DNA of 40,028 nt from a bacterium (GCA_022616075.1 JAKEFK010000135.1:1-40028), one strand, 5' to 3'; positions 6,009 to 15,428 are shown, counted from the stretch's first letter. Numbers and translations: made by a program. The notes: generated from the letters alone by a model not told the origin.

Positions 6009-8441
6009 ATGATCAACATCTTTTTTCAGGATTTGAAATACGGATTTCGAAATTTTACGAACAAACCCGGATTCACTTTCATCGCTTTGCTTGTGCTCGC
6101 GTTAGGCATCGGCGCAAACACATCGCTGTTCAGCGTGCTGTACGCGATTTTGTGGAAACCATTTCCCTACCACGAAGCAGAACAACTGGTCACTGTTTGG
6201 GAAACAAATCGCAGCACCGGTTCCATGCAAAATGTCGCGAATCCCGCGAATTTCTACGATTGGAAAAAGCAGAACAGTGTTTTTACGGACATGGCTGCTT
6301 ATGTAAACTCGGCCGTAAATTTCAACAGCGAGAACCAACCGGAGGAAATTCCCATTCAGTACGTGACGTCCAATTTCTTCAAGGTCCTTGGAAGGAATCC
6401 AATCTTAGGAAGAACCTTTCTTCCTGCAGATGACGGTAGAGAGGATAGAATTGTTGTGCTTACTTACGGATTGTGGCAGCGAAGATTCGGCCGTGACAAA
6501 AACGTAATTGGCAAGAAGATCTTCCTGAACGGACGTCCTTGTACGGTTCTCGGCGTAATGCCGGAAGGATTTCAATGGTTTGTAAAACCTCAAGGGTGGA
6601 TGACCAGTAAGCCGCCGCAATTATGGGTTTTGTATTTTATTCAGCCCGAACAACGAATACGCCGTGGACGTTCTTTGTCACTTGTCGCCCGCATGAAACC
6701 GAATGTAACTATAGAAGCGGCAAAGGCGAATATGCAACTTGTTGCGAAGCGGCTGGAATCGCAATTTTATGAATTCAACGCAGGTTGGGGAGCAAACGTC
6801 ATTGCACTTCGTGAACAAATTGCGGGAGATCTTCGCAAACCGCTCTGGATACTCGCTGGGGCAGTAGCATTTGTTCTTTTGATTTCTTGTTCCAATGTTG
6901 CGAACTTGTTATTGTCGAGAGCGATTGCGCGGCGGCGTGAGATTGCGGTGCGTTCGGCACTGGGCGCAGGCAGAAGACGCATCATCAGCCAGTTGCTAAC
7001 GGAAAGTGTTCTACTCTCCGTGATTGGCGGGCTTCTTGGAGTTTTGCTGGCCATATGGGGAGTCAATGCACTCACAGTCCTGGGCTATCGTGCCGGCATT
7101 GACTTCGGTAATGTCGCTTTGAACTGGGTAATCCTGCTGTTCGCTCTTGGTCTTTCCGTGATAACAGGGTTGGTGTTCGGAATTGTTCCGGCATTCAGCG
7201 CATCTCGAACTGATTTAAATGAACAGTTGAAAGAAGGAAGCAGAGGCACGACCGGTGATAGCGGTCGAATCCGCAATCTACTTGTTGTTTCGGAGCTTTC
7301 CATAACACTCGTCTTGTTGATTGGCGCAGCGCTCTTGATCCAGAGTTTTTGGCGTCTTTCCAATATTGATCCAGGATTCAATCCGAAACAGGTTCTCTCT
7401 TTCCGCGTTCAGCTGCCGGGAGTGAAATACACCGAAGACGCGCAAGTCATCACATGGTTCCACAATTTGATGGAGCGGCTGCGAAATATGCAGGGTGTTC
7501 AATCCGTAGGAATGGTTAGCTTTCTGCCATTTGCTGGATCCACTGCGGGAACCGGATTTCACATCAGCGGGAAACCGACACCGTTGCCGGACCAGGAACC
7601 GGTCACACAGGTATTTGTGGTCGATGACGGTTATTTTAAAACATTGCAAATCCCGCTGAAACGGGGACGTATTTTTACACGGGATGAAACGGTACAAAGG
7701 AGACGCGTTGTCATCATCAATGAAACTCTCGCGCAAAAGTATTTTCCGGGTGAGGATCCGATCGGAAAGAGAATTACGGTTTTTATGCGCGATGAAAACG
7801 AACCGAGTGAGATTATTGGCATTGTTGGCAATCTGAAACATGACGACATCCAGGAAGAGGCGAAAGCTTCGGTGTACTGGCCGCACACAGAGCTCGCTTA
7901 TTCTTTTATGAATATCGTGATTCGTACAGAACGCGATCCGCTGTCTCCGGTATCTACAGTCGCATCGATCGTGCACAGCATGGATCGGGATCTCCCGCTC
8001 GCAGATGTGCGGCTTCTGCAAGACTGGGTTGGCGATTCGACAGCAAGAGCGCGTTTTAGCATGATGCTGCTTGTTTCACTTGCGGTAGTTGCATTGATTC
8101 TTGCGCTTGCCGGGATCTACGGAGTGCTCTCGCATACGGTTCTTCAGCGGACGCAGGAAATGGGTATCAGAATGGCTCTCGGCGCGAACGCGGGTGATGT
8201 ATTCAAGCTCATATTGAAACAAAGCTCAAAGTTGATCGCTGCCGGAATTTTGATCGGGATCGCTTTCAGTTTCGCTCTCACCAGATTGATGCGGAGTATG
8301 TTGTACGAAACCAACTCATCCGACCCGGCGGTGTTTACCATCGTAATTGGATTCATCACGTTTGCAGCGATTCTCGCGTGCTGCATTCCTTCGCGTCGCG
8401 CATCAAAAGTCAATCCGATCGTCGCGCTCAGGTATGAATAA
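6009..8441 (+). CDS. ADOP-type duplicated ABC permease (MacB_PCD-FtsX twice)
   Basis: This 810-residue inner-membrane protein has two MacB_PCD-FtsX units. The first begins with the helix motif LALGIGANTSLFSVLY (about residues 32-47), a periplasmic domain to about 270, then FtsX helices near WILAGAVAFVLLISCSNVANLLL and LLTESVLLSVIGGLLGVLLA. The second unit starts around LLVVSELSITLVLLIGAALL (about 425) and ends with ILALAGIYGVLSHTVLQRT, the EMGIRMALGA signature and a final helix before ASKVNPIVALRYE. No ATPase domain is fused and none lies next to it, which is the defining situation of acidobacterial duplicated orphan permeases. They are thought to work in export or antimicrobial-peptide defence, but substrates are mostly unknown. 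The ATG at 6009 has no obvious ribosome site. The length is normal and no lesion is visible. Confidence 0.92.
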   Translation: MINIFFQDLKYGFRNFTNKPGFTFIALLVLALGIGANTSLFSVLYAILWKPFPYHEAEQLVTVWETNRSTGSMQNVANPANFYDWKKQNSVFTDMAAYVNSAVNFNSENQPEEIPIQYVTSNFFKVLGRNPILGRTFLPADDGREDRIVVLTYGLWQRRFGRDKNVIGKKIFLNGRPCTVLGVMPEGFQWFVKPQGWMTSKPPQLWVLYFIQPEQRIRRGRSLSLVARMKPNVTIEAAKANMQLVAKRLESQFYEFNAGWGANVIALREQIAGDLRKPLWILAGAVAFVLLISCSNVANLLLSRAIARRREIAVRSALGAGRRRIISQLLTESVLLSVIGGLLGVLLAIWGVNALTVLGYRAGIDFGNVALNWVILLFALGLSVITGLVFGIVPAFSASRTDLNEQLKEGSRGTTGDSGRIRNLLVVSELSITLVLLIGAALLIQSFWRLSNIDPGFNPKQVLSFRVQLPGVKYTEDAQVITWFHNLMERLRNMQGVQSVGMVSFLPFAGSTAGTGFHISGKPTPLPDQEPVTQVFVVDDGYFKTLQIPLKRGRIFTRDETVQRRRVVIINETLAQKYFPGEDPIGKRITVFMRDENEPSEIIGIVGNLKHDDIQEEAKASVYWPHTELAYSFMNIVIRTERDPLSPVSTVASIVHSMDRDLPLADVRLLQDWVGDSTARARFSMMLLVSLAVVALILALAGIYGVLSHTVLQRTQEMGIRMALGANAGDVFKLILKQSSKLIAAGILIGIAFSFALTRLMRSMLYETNSSDPAVFTIVIGFITFAAILACCIPSRRASKVNPIVALRYE

Positions 8442-8468
8442 CGCAGACGAGACGTCCGCGCTACTTTG
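8442..8468. repeat. Family D repeat arm (CGCAGRCGAGACGYCCGCGCTAC), copy 1
   Basis: A single arm of the family, matching the copy at 14412-14440 with few changes. It begins immediately after the stop codon of the permease gene and ends next to the stop of the convergent kinase gene at 8470. With no second arm it is not an obvious terminator. Confidence 0.75.
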
Positions 8469-8469
8469 A

Positions 8470-10800
8470 TTAGAAGCCGATGCGGTGGAGAAGATCTTGA
8501 AAGCGGGGGTCGCTTCTTAACAGATCGAAACGTGGTTCCTTGTTAATGTAAGTGATTTGATCGTTTCGCATCTCATACGCTTTTTCCAGCCACTCCAGCG
8601 CCTTCTCCTTGTTCCCCAGACTGATATAGATCGCTGCAATATCGACAGGTGGAACATAACCCTTTTGAGCCAAAAGCTCATTCAATATCAAGTTCGCTTC
8701 TTCTGTTTGACCGTTCAGCGCCAGCACGCTGGCAAGATCCGACTGAAAGGTTAGATTGTCCGGTGAAATCCGGAGAGCCTTTCGCAGCGATTGAACTGCT
8801 TCGGAATATCTCTTTTGCTGGACTTGCGTGTAAGCGAGATATTCATAAGCGATCGCAAAATTCGGATCCAATTCCAAAGTTTTTTCTATCGCTTCGCGCG
8901 CCTCGGGATAACGTCGCGAAACATAAAGCGTATAACCTCGATTTGCATTGATGATCAGCGAAAGCGGATCCAGCACCTGCGCTTGCTGGACTTCCTTAAG
9001 AGATTCTTCGTTTCGCCCGATCAAGAGCAGGTAAAAGGAATACCAGAGATGCCCGGTAGCATAGCTGGGATTCAGCTGGAGACCGCGCAAAAAATCGGCC
9101 TCTGCTTCCTTCCAATTCCATTCGTAACTGGATTTGACTGTTGCCAGCGATATGTACGCTTCTGCAAGCGAATTATCCAGAGAAAGCGCTTTCAGAGCGG
9201 CGTTTTTAGCTTTTGGATATCCTTCCTTTGCGGGCCAGAATCCCCAATTACTCAAAAGTGCATAACAATCCGCAAGACCGGCATAGGCAAGAGCGTAATC
9301 TGGATCCATGGCGATCGCCTCCTGAAAACTCTCAATTGCTTTCAGAAAGGATTCTTCATTTCTTCTGTTCAAATAATAACGTCCTTTCAAATAAAGCCGG
9401 TAAGCCTCTACGTTTTCCGTGTAATTCTTTTGCAGTTGTTGTTCTTGCTCGCCGGTCAGCTTCACACGCATTTCCTGCGTGATTTCACTCGAAATATCCG
9501 TTTGCACTTGAAAGATGTCGGACAACTTTCTGTTGTATTGTTTACCCCACATTTGAGCGCCATCAGCCGCGCTCACAAGACTTACCTGCACCCGAAAGTC
9601 CTCACCAAGCTGATAAATGCTTCCCGTTACGACCGCGTCGACTTGCAGTTCGCGTCCTACGTCACGCGGGTCCACAACTTTGTTTTTGTATGTGAAAACG
9701 GTGCCGCGCGCAAGCACTTTCAAATTCGGCAGTTGAGACAAACGATTGATCAGACTGTCGGTAATTCCATCACTCAAATAGTCCGTTCCGGTGTCTTTGC
9801 TCTCATTCGAAAATGGGAGCACCGCAAGGGAATGAATTTGTTGAACCCGATCCGAACGCACGGAAAACCACACGGCTGCGGCCGCAATCAGAAGGAGAAG
9901 CACGGATCCTGTTCCGATTCGGCGGAAAAGAGGACGTGGGAGAGCGATATGCCGCTCCGTAGAATATCTCCCGGATTCCGTGTCCCGTTTCAGATTGTTC
10001 AGATCCACCATTAAATCTTTCGCAGTTTGATAACGGCGATCCGGTTCCTTTTCCAAACATTTCCCGATAATACGTTGGACTTCCCACGGAATTTGCAAAT
10101 TCCCATAAGGCTCCGGCTGATCGCTGAGAATCTTGCTCAGGGTTTCCATGGGAGTCTCTCCGCGAAACGGCAGTTTGCCGGTGATCATCTCATACAGAAC
10201 GATGCCAAATGAGAAGAAGTCGGTGCGACGGTCAATATCCCGGCCCAGAGATTGTTCGGGACTCATATATTGGATGCTACCCAGGATAATTCCTGGCTCC
10301 GTATTCGGCGCGCTGCGATGAAACTCGGATCCGGAATACTTGGCCAATCCGAAATCCAGAATTTTTGCCTGTCCTCGCGGTGTAATCATGATGTTGGAAG
10401 GCTTGAGATCCCGGTGAACAATCCCTTTCGAATGCGCTTCGTTCAGAGCGTCCACAATCTGGAGGGCAATATCAATGACTTCGCTAATTGGCAGAGGGCC
10501 CTGACGGAGTTTGTCACTCAATGTTTGGCCTTCGACATATTGCATGGCGATAAACCGGGTTCCTTCGGCATCGCCAATTTCATATACCGTCGCGAGATTC
10601 GGATGATCGAGAGAAGAAGCTGCGCGCGCCTCCTGAACAAAACGAGCCATCCGCTCTTTTTGACTCGCCATACCCGGAAGAAGAATCTTCAACGCGACAA
10701 TCCTGTCCAATTTCGTATCTTCAGCAAGATAGACTTCTCCCATTCCGCCAGAACCAATTTTCTTGATGATGCGGTAGTGCGATACGAGCGAGCCAATCAT
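8470..10800 (-). CDS. Membrane Ser/Thr protein kinase with TolB-like and TPR extracytoplasmic region
   Basis: The 776-residue protein begins with a complete Hanks-type kinase: glycine loop KIGSGGMGEVY (14-24), catalytic Lys38, HRDLKPSN (129-136, Asp131) and DFG (149-151), plus an activation segment with SPEQ. One membrane helix follows (about 297-313, TGSVLLLLIAAAAVWF). Outside the membrane is a domain starting SLAVLPFSN, of the TolB-N/FlgO-like type seen in bacterial cyclases and kinases (about 325-450), then a TPR array of six or more units with LNPSYATGHLWYS and DPNFAIAYEYLAY motifs. The layout suggests a sensor that reads a periplasmic partner and phosphorylates cytoplasmic proteins; partners are unknown. 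The start is the ATG at 10800. It is transcribed alone, with a direct repeat upstream. Confidence 0.93.
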   Translation of the reverse strand: MIGSLVSHYRIIKKIGSGGMGEVYLAEDTKLDRIVALKILLPGMASQKERMARFVQEARAASSLDHPNLATVYEIGDAEGTRFIAMQYVEGQTLSDKLRQGPLPISEVIDIALQIVDALNEAHSKGIVHRDLKPSNIMITPRGQAKILDFGLAKYSGSEFHRSAPNTEPGIILGSIQYMSPEQSLGRDIDRRTDFFSFGIVLYEMITGKLPFRGETPMETLSKILSDQPEPYGNLQIPWEVQRIIGKCLEKEPDRRYQTAKDLMVDLNNLKRDTESGRYSTERHIALPRPLFRRIGTGSVLLLLIAAAAVWFSVRSDRVQQIHSLAVLPFSNESKDTGTDYLSDGITDSLINRLSQLPNLKVLARGTVFTYKNKVVDPRDVGRELQVDAVVTGSIYQLGEDFRVQVSLVSAADGAQMWGKQYNRKLSDIFQVQTDISSEITQEMRVKLTGEQEQQLQKNYTENVEAYRLYLKGRYYLNRRNEESFLKAIESFQEAIAMDPDYALAYAGLADCYALLSNWGFWPAKEGYPKAKNAALKALSLDNSLAEAYISLATVKSSYEWNWKEAEADFLRGLQLNPSYATGHLWYSFYLLLIGRNEESLKEVQQAQVLDPLSLIINANRGYTLYVSRRYPEAREAIEKTLELDPNFAIAYEYLAYTQVQQKRYSEAVQSLRKALRISPDNLTFQSDLASVLALNGQTEEANLILNELLAQKGYVPPVDIAAIYISLGNKEKALEWLEKAYEMRNDQITYINKEPRFDLLRSDPRFQDLLHRIGF

Positions 10801-10806
10801 GATTAA

Positions 10807-10830
10807 GGGTTCAAGGGTTCAAGGTTCAAA
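10807..10830. repeat. Short direct repeat GGGTTCAA/GGTTCAA (three units)
   Basis: Three near-identical words (GGGTTCAA, GGGTTCAA, GGTTCAA) stand head to tail between the kinase start codon and the stop of the upstream TMEM220-like gene. It has no inverted partner. It could be a repeat remnant or a binding site in the kinase leader. Confidence 0.6.
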
Positions 10831-10840
10831 CGACTGCTAA

Positions 10841-11230
10841 TTATCGTATTGAAGCGTGAGAAACGCTATGAGTTTTTACAGTGAGTATTAGCATCCAGAA
10901 AGAGACTATGAAAAGGCCACCCATCTCACGGAGTTCTTCGACTCCTGGACTGAGCATATGCATGGTTGCAAAAACTTCATGCATCGGAATGGTCTGTCCC
11001 CAGACTTCCGGCAAAATAAAAACAGCCCAAATCAAAGCGGCCAATCCTACGCCGGCGGATAAATAGAGCGGAAGTTTCCTGGCCGCAAACAGAATGCAGC
11101 AGATCAGCGCCGCTCCATAGATCGCAATCCAACGGAACGGATCCAGATCGTTGTATTGAACGGCGACGCATAGCAGGAAAATCAAGAGGAAAAAATAGTT
11201 GACAAAGTTAACTAATTTTGGCCTCCTCAT
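10841..11230 (-). CDS. TMEM220-like small integral membrane protein
   Basis: This 129-residue protein has about four hydrophobic helices: NYFFLLIFLLCVAVQYND, WIAIYGAALICCILFAA, YLSAGVGLAALIWAVFIL and GLFIVSFWMLILTV. The AVQYNDLDPFRWIAIYG motif is characteristic of the transmembrane family 220 (TMEM220), also found in many bacteria; its function is unknown. The conserved-looking HEVFATMHML and EELREMGGLF segments lie before the last helix. Its ATG overlaps the stop of the upstream cupin gene in an ATGA arrangement, and the AAGGA of the cupin's last codons serves as ribosome site, so the two are translationally coupled and probably share a function or compartment. Confidence 0.85.
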   Translation of the reverse strand: MRRPKLVNFVNYFFLLIFLLCVAVQYNDLDPFRWIAIYGAALICCILFAARKLPLYLSAGVGLAALIWAVFILPEVWGQTIPMHEVFATMHMLSPGVEELREMGGLFIVSFWMLILTVKTHSVSHASIR

Positions 11231-11640
11231 TCCTTAGTCTTCCAGGCTTTAAATCTTTCTTCGGGTCCCGGTGGGCTATACACCTGGATCCCGTCCACCG
11301 GTTCGGAGCCTGTATTGCGGAACGAATGATTGACTCCTACCGGAATAGAAATAACACCTCCGGCTTTGACGATGAATTTTTCCCCGGCTATTAGCATTTC
11401 ACCGGTCCCTGTCAGAATGTAAACGACCTCCAAACTCGCGGGGTGATTATGCTCCGGAACTCCACCACCGGGAGCGAATACCAGGCGTCCCAGATAGAAC
11501 TTCGGATCCGAGTAAAGCATTCTTACTTCTGCAGTTTTTTCACCGTTCACGCGTACAGCAATTTTTTCTGACGGTGTGACATCGCCCAAAACATTCAGGG
11601 AAATCATCAATAATGCAAAGCAAATTAACCAATCCTTCAT
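11227..11640 (-). CDS. Secreted single-domain cupin
   Basis: The 137-residue product has a signal peptide (MKDWLICFALLMISLNVLG) and one cupin barrel. Motif 1 is visible as GGGVPEHNHPASLEVVYILTG, with metal-ligand candidates in HNH and the following Glu. Motif 2 is GGVISIPVGVNHSFRN, with the last His ligand. Such small cupins bind a divalent metal and act as enzymes or ligand-binding proteins; the substrate is unknown. The longer frame from 11685 lacks a ribosome site, while the ATG at 11640 has AAAGGAGGAG six bases upstream. It is first in a two-gene unit with the TMEM220-like gene (4-base overlap) and is divergent from the M16 peptidase. Confidence 0.88.
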   Translation of the reverse strand: MKDWLICFALLMISLNVLGDVTPSEKIAVRVNGEKTAEVRMLYSDPKFYLGRLVFAPGGGVPEHNHPASLEVVYILTGTGEMLIAGEKFIVKAGGVISIPVGVNHSFRNTGSEPVDGIQVYSPPGPEERFKAWKTKE

Positions 11641-11717
11641 GAATAGCTCCTCCTTTAGGAGCAGGCGATACACCTGCACTTCCATATATAATTCATACTT
11701 TTGTGGAGGAAATAAAG
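11641..11717. promoter_or_regulatory. Divergent promoter region, cupin operon / M16 peptidase
   Basis: A perfect TATAAT (11687-11692) lies 25 bases before the M16 start codon and is a good -10 box on the plus strand; the overlapping AT-rich word may serve the cupin on the minus strand. GCAGG (11661-11665) and CCTGC (11673-11677) form a spaced inverted repeat in the -35 zone, a possible operator. On the minus strand GCTCC/GGAGC can form a small hairpin around the cupin ribosome site. Confidence 0.45.
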
Positions 11718-14411
11718 ATGCTCCGAGTGATGTTTGCTGCCATATTTATTTTGATGATCAATGCGCTGCTTCTGGCGAGTGTTTCTGCAAAAAGGCCAGC
11801 TACGGCTCTGGATGAATTTTTGAAAAGCGTCAAGCGAACAAGTCTTCCCAATGGATTGACTGTTCTGACACGCGAGCAAAAAGGCACTGGAGTTGTTGCG
11901 ATCAATACCTGGGTGAAGGCAGGCTATTTCAATGAACCGGATGAAGTCGCGGGAATGGCCCACTTGTTTGAACACATGTTCTTTAAAGGTTCAAAAAAAT
12001 TTCCCGGCTCAGAGCAAATCGCGCAACAACTGGCAAATGTGGGTGGTTTGATGAATGCCGGAACGATTTACGATTACACAAATTATTATTTTGTAGTTCC
12101 CTACGAAGGTTTTCGTCGAGCGATGGAAATTCAATCCGATGCCATTATGAATCCTCTTTTTAATCCAGAAGAATTGAAAAAAGAGGCCGAGGTGGTCATC
12201 GAAGAGTCAAATCGCAAGTTAGATAATCCTCCCGCACTTTCCACAGAACGAATGTATTCAATAGCCTTTCAACACCACCGAATGAAACGGTGGAGGATTG
12301 GTTCGAATGAGGTATTGCGAAACATCAATCGCGAGAATCTAATCGCATTCTTTCAAACTCTTTACCGGCCCGAAAACATGATTCTTGTCATCGCAGGAGA
12401 CGTTTCGCATGAAGAAGCGGTCCGCATCGCCAAAGAAACATTTGGTGAGCTTCCCAGAGGCAAGGTCGACAAAAAATATGGTCCCAAAGAGCCGCTACAA
12501 ACTGAATTCCGGTACGGACGATCGAGCGCGGATATCAAACAGGGCTATTCCGTTTTTGGATGGCACACGGTAGGGGTTGGTCATAAGGATGAACTTACGC
12601 TCGATCTGCTGGCCACAATTCTTGGAAGCGGAAGATCATCCCGGCTATATCGGAATGTTGTAAACCCTGATTCCGCAAGCACGATTTACGCGATCCACTA
12701 CACTTTTGATGACATAGGAGTTTTTGAGATTCAGGGATCTTTTGATGAAAAGAACCGAAGCGCCGTAGATCGCAAAACTCTCGCTGAAGTTGAACGATTG
12801 AAAGCTCACGGGCCGAATGCCTATGAACTACAACTGGCAAAGAACAAGTTGGAATCCTACCTTGTCTTTGGACTTCAAGATGTTTTGGGACAGGCTCAAG
12901 CGTTATCGCAATCTGAAGCACGATACGGTTACGAAGCAATGGGGCAACGACTTGCAGAGATCCACACGATCACAGCCGAGCAAATTCAGGAGACCGCACG
13001 CCGCTATCTTACAGTCGAAAATCTGACCCTCTATCATTACACGCCGAAAGAAGTGCCGGCAATATCACTTGAGCAGGCTCTCCTTGCCGTGCAAGAAGCA
13101 ACATCAACCACGCCTCCTGCAATTCCGGCAACACCTCTTCCCGCGCAAGCTTCACCGGTAAGGCCGGCGACCACAAACTCCAAAGTAAAACAAGAACAGC
13201 TGTCCAACGGAGTTACGTTGATTCTTCAAGAAAGACCAGGCGCGCCGATGGTCTCGACCGGTGTTTATTTCAAAGGTGGACGCATCTATGAAAATAGCGG
13301 GAACGCAGGAATCACCCAATTGTTGGCTCGTTCGATGCGGAAAGGAACAAAATCAAGAAGCGGAGATGAAATAGACAATCAGATTGAGTATCTGGGAACA
13401 CAGATGAATCTTGATATTCAGGAAGATTACTTTGGGGTGAATCTGAGTATTCTGAGCAAAAATTATAAAGCAGGCATCGAGCTGCTTGCAGACGTTCTGA
13501 TGAATCCGTCATTTCCACAGGAAGGTGTAAACGAAGAACGATTCGAGCAGGTCGCAGCAATGAAACGATCACTCGACTCTTCTTTGCAACGACCCTTTCA
13601 ATTAGCCAGCGAGGCGCTTTATGGAAGCCATCCTTATGGCTTGCCACCTCTCGGATATCAAACCTCGGTATCAGGGATTACTTCTGAATCTTTGCGCGAA
13701 TGGTGGCAAAAACATGTTGTTGCGGACGACACTATTGTTTTAATCGTTGGAGACATCTCAGCGGAAGAAGCAAAGAGTCAGGCGGAACACTATTTCGGTA
13801 AGCTGTCCAAACGGAGTGAGGTCCCGCCTGTGGTTCCTGCTCCTTCGATACCGTCTGCACGAATGGAGATCGTGGAGTACCGGGACAGAAAGCAGTCAGC
13901 AATCGTACTCGCTTTTCCAACTGTTGTGCGCACCAATCCTGAGTGGCCGATTCTGAGACTGCTGGGCAATGTAACTTCGGGACTTGCCGGAACTTTTTTT
14001 GCGGAACTTCGCAGCAAACAGGCGCTTGCTTACACGGTTTTCGCGCGCGACAGTTCCCGCGTTGGCCATGGAGCCTTCGTTGCATACATGGCGACAGAAG
14101 CAACCAAAGAACCGCAAGCTCGCGAAGCCCTGCTAAAAGAGATTCGACGCCTGGCCAGCGACGGTTTTAATCAGGAAGATGTGAACCGCGCAAAATCCTC
14201 GTTCGCGGGCACCACGAAAATCATTTTGCAAACGAATGACGCCATCCTGAGCGACCTCGCTGCAAACTATTTTTTTGGAGTCGGCCTGGATTTTACGGAG
14301 CGAATGCTCCAACTAACTCAGGGGATCACGCTTGAACAATTGCGTGACGCCGCCAAGAAACATTTATCCGGTGACATATATGTTTCCGGAATCCAGCGTG
14401 GCAAAACCTAG
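11718..14411 (+). CDS. M16 family zinc metallopeptidase, double-length (active plus inactive half)
   Basis: The 897-residue protein starts with an export signal (MLRVMFAAIFILMINALLLA). The first M16 half has the inverted zinc motif HLFEH (residues 82-86, catalytic Glu85) and a downstream Glu ligand in EAEVVIEESNRK (about 162). A Pro/Ala/Thr-rich linker (about 455-490) leads to the second half (EQLSNGVTLILQE). There the equivalent site reads GITQLLARS and lacks the zinc motif, as in the non-catalytic partner of M16B peptidases. The protein is thus a fused heterodimer-like clamp degrading peptides in the periplasm. GTG at 11703 opens the frame, but ATG 11718 has GGAGG eight bases upstream and TATAAT further up, so it is preferred. 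The length is normal. Confidence 0.93.
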   Translation: MLRVMFAAIFILMINALLLASVSAKRPATALDEFLKSVKRTSLPNGLTVLTREQKGTGVVAINTWVKAGYFNEPDEVAGMAHLFEHMFFKGSKKFPGSEQIAQQLANVGGLMNAGTIYDYTNYYFVVPYEGFRRAMEIQSDAIMNPLFNPEELKKEAEVVIEESNRKLDNPPALSTERMYSIAFQHHRMKRWRIGSNEVLRNINRENLIAFFQTLYRPENMILVIAGDVSHEEAVRIAKETFGELPRGKVDKKYGPKEPLQTEFRYGRSSADIKQGYSVFGWHTVGVGHKDELTLDLLATILGSGRSSRLYRNVVNPDSASTIYAIHYTFDDIGVFEIQGSFDEKNRSAVDRKTLAEVERLKAHGPNAYELQLAKNKLESYLVFGLQDVLGQAQALSQSEARYGYEAMGQRLAEIHTITAEQIQETARRYLTVENLTLYHYTPKEVPAISLEQALLAVQEATSTTPPAIPATPLPAQASPVRPATTNSKVKQEQLSNGVTLILQERPGAPMVSTGVYFKGGRIYENSGNAGITQLLARSMRKGTKSRSGDEIDNQIEYLGTQMNLDIQEDYFGVNLSILSKNYKAGIELLADVLMNPSFPQEGVNEERFEQVAAMKRSLDSSLQRPFQLASEALYGSHPYGLPPLGYQTSVSGITSESLREWWQKHVVADDTIVLIVGDISAEEAKSQAEHYFGKLSKRSEVPPVVPAPSIPSARMEIVEYRDRKQSAIVLAFPTVVRTNPEWPILRLLGNVTSGLAGTFFAELRSKQALAYTVFARDSSRVGHGAFVAYMATEATKEPQAREALLKEIRRLASDGFNQEDVNRAKSSFAGTTKIILQTNDAILSDLAANYFFGVGLDFTERMLQLTQGITLEQLRDAAKKHLSGDIYVSGIQRGKT

Positions 14412-14440
14412 TTCCGCAGGCGAGACGCCCGCGCTACTTT
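14412..14440. repeat. Family D repeat arm, copy 2
   Basis: CCGCAGGCGAGACGCCCGCG followed by CTACTTT fills the gap between the M16 stop codon and the aldo/keto reductase start. It is the same orientation as the copy at 8442 and the reverse of the copy at 16009. The two opposite copies at 14412 and 16009 flank the reductase-DUF6624 pair. Confidence 0.8.
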
Positions 14441-14444
14441 GTAT

Positions 14445-15428
14445 ATGAAGTACACGAAACTTGGAAAAACTGGTCTCAAAGTATCCAGACTTTGCCTCGG
14501 GATGATGACGTATGGCTCATCGCAATGGCGTCCCTGGGTTTTAGATGAAGCGGAGAGCCGGCCTTTTATTCAGCTCGCTCTTGAGCTCGGAATCAACTTC
14601 TTTGACACAGCGGACATGTACTCGCGTGGAATAAGTGAAGAGGTTCTGGGCAGAGCTCTGAAAGATTTCGCGCCGAAACGCGAAGATCTTGTGGTTGCGA
14701 CAAAAGTATTTTTCCCGATGAGTGAGGACCCGGACGATCAGGGACTTTCGCGCAAACACATTTTACAATCGATCGATGGATCCCTGCGCCGTTTGAGAAT
14801 GGATTATGTGGACCTGTTCCAGATCCATCGCTGGGATTACGAAACTTCGATCGAAGAAACATTGGAGGCGCTTGATTCGGTTGTGCGAAGCGGAAAGGCG
14901 CTGTACATCGGCGCGTCCAGCATGTATGCATGGCAATTCGCGCAATCTTTATACAAAGCGGATCAGAGCGGCTGGAGACGATTTGTTTCCATGCAGAACC
15001 ATTACAACCTCATTTATCGCGAAGAGGAACGAGAGATGATTCCTTTTTGCAGGGCGGAGGGAATCGGCTTGCTGCCCTGGAGTCCGCTGGCCCGCGGCTT
15101 TCTTGCGGGGAATCGCAACAAACAGGATTGGGGAGAAACTCTCCGCGCGAAAACGGATGACTACGCACAAAAGCTTTATTATCAGGATTCTGATTTCAAA
15201 ATTGCTGATCGTGTCGGTGAACTGGCAAGGCATCGCGGTGTTTCTCGAATGCAAATTGCGCTCGCTTGGATTCTTCACCAACCGGGAATAACCGCTCCCA
15301 TAATTGGCGCCTCAAAAATACAACATCTCACGGAAGCTGCCGGGGCTCTGGATATAACTCTCGATTCCGGAGAAATAACTTTTCTTCAGGAACTTTACCA
15401 GCCACACGCAATCTTGGGCCACCATTGA
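14445..15428 (+). CDS. Aldo/keto reductase
   Basis: This 327-residue NAD(P)H-dependent oxidoreductase has the AKR TIM-barrel layout. The tetrad is visible: Asp54 and Tyr59 (FFDTADMYS), Lys87 (VATKVF) and His128 (LFQIHRWD). The C-terminal cofactor loop includes PIIGASKIQHLTEA. It resembles the AKR subgroup related to YghZ/Kv-beta-like general stress proteins, with an early GMMTYGSSQW segment. It would reduce carbonyl compounds in the cytoplasm; the substrate is unknown. The TTG at 14439 opens the frame, but ATG 14445 is the natural start. The stop TGA overlaps the TTG start of the DUF6624 gene (TTGA), so the two are probably translated together. Confidence 0.92.
   Translation: MKYTKLGKTGLKVSRLCLGMMTYGSSQWRPWVLDEAESRPFIQLALELGINFFDTADMYSRGISEEVLGRALKDFAPKREDLVVATKVFFPMSEDPDDQGLSRKHILQSIDGSLRRLRMDYVDLFQIHRWDYETSIEETLEALDSVVRSGKALYIGASSMYAWQFAQSLYKADQSGWRRFVSMQNHYNLIYREEEREMIPFCRAEGIGLLPWSPLARGFLAGNRNKQDWGETLRAKTDDYAQKLYYQDSDFKIADRVGELARHRGVSRMQIALAWILHQPGITAPIIGASKIQHLTEAAGALDITLDSGEITFLQELYQPHAILGHH

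Noticed and set aside
7278-8021. Open frame of 247 codons on the minus strand inside the ADOP permease
   Set aside because: Antisense to intact permease sequence, with His/Cys/Arg-rich content and no recognisable motif or start signal.
8791-10014. Long open frame (407 codons) on the plus strand opposite the kinase-TPR gene
   Set aside because: It is fully antisense to a well-conserved kinase gene, has no ribosome site and reads as low-complexity Phe/Arg/Ile-rich sequence with no domain; it is a codon-bias shadow.
11703-11717. GTG start for the M16 peptidase
   Set aside because: The GTG itself overlaps the GGAGG ribosome site used for ATG 11718, which also gives a better signal peptide.
15266-15424. 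N-terminal extension of the DUF6624 protein
   Set aside because: It lies inside the aldo/keto reductase gene in another frame, reads Ser/Asn/Arg-rich without family similarity, and the family match starts just after TTG 15425.
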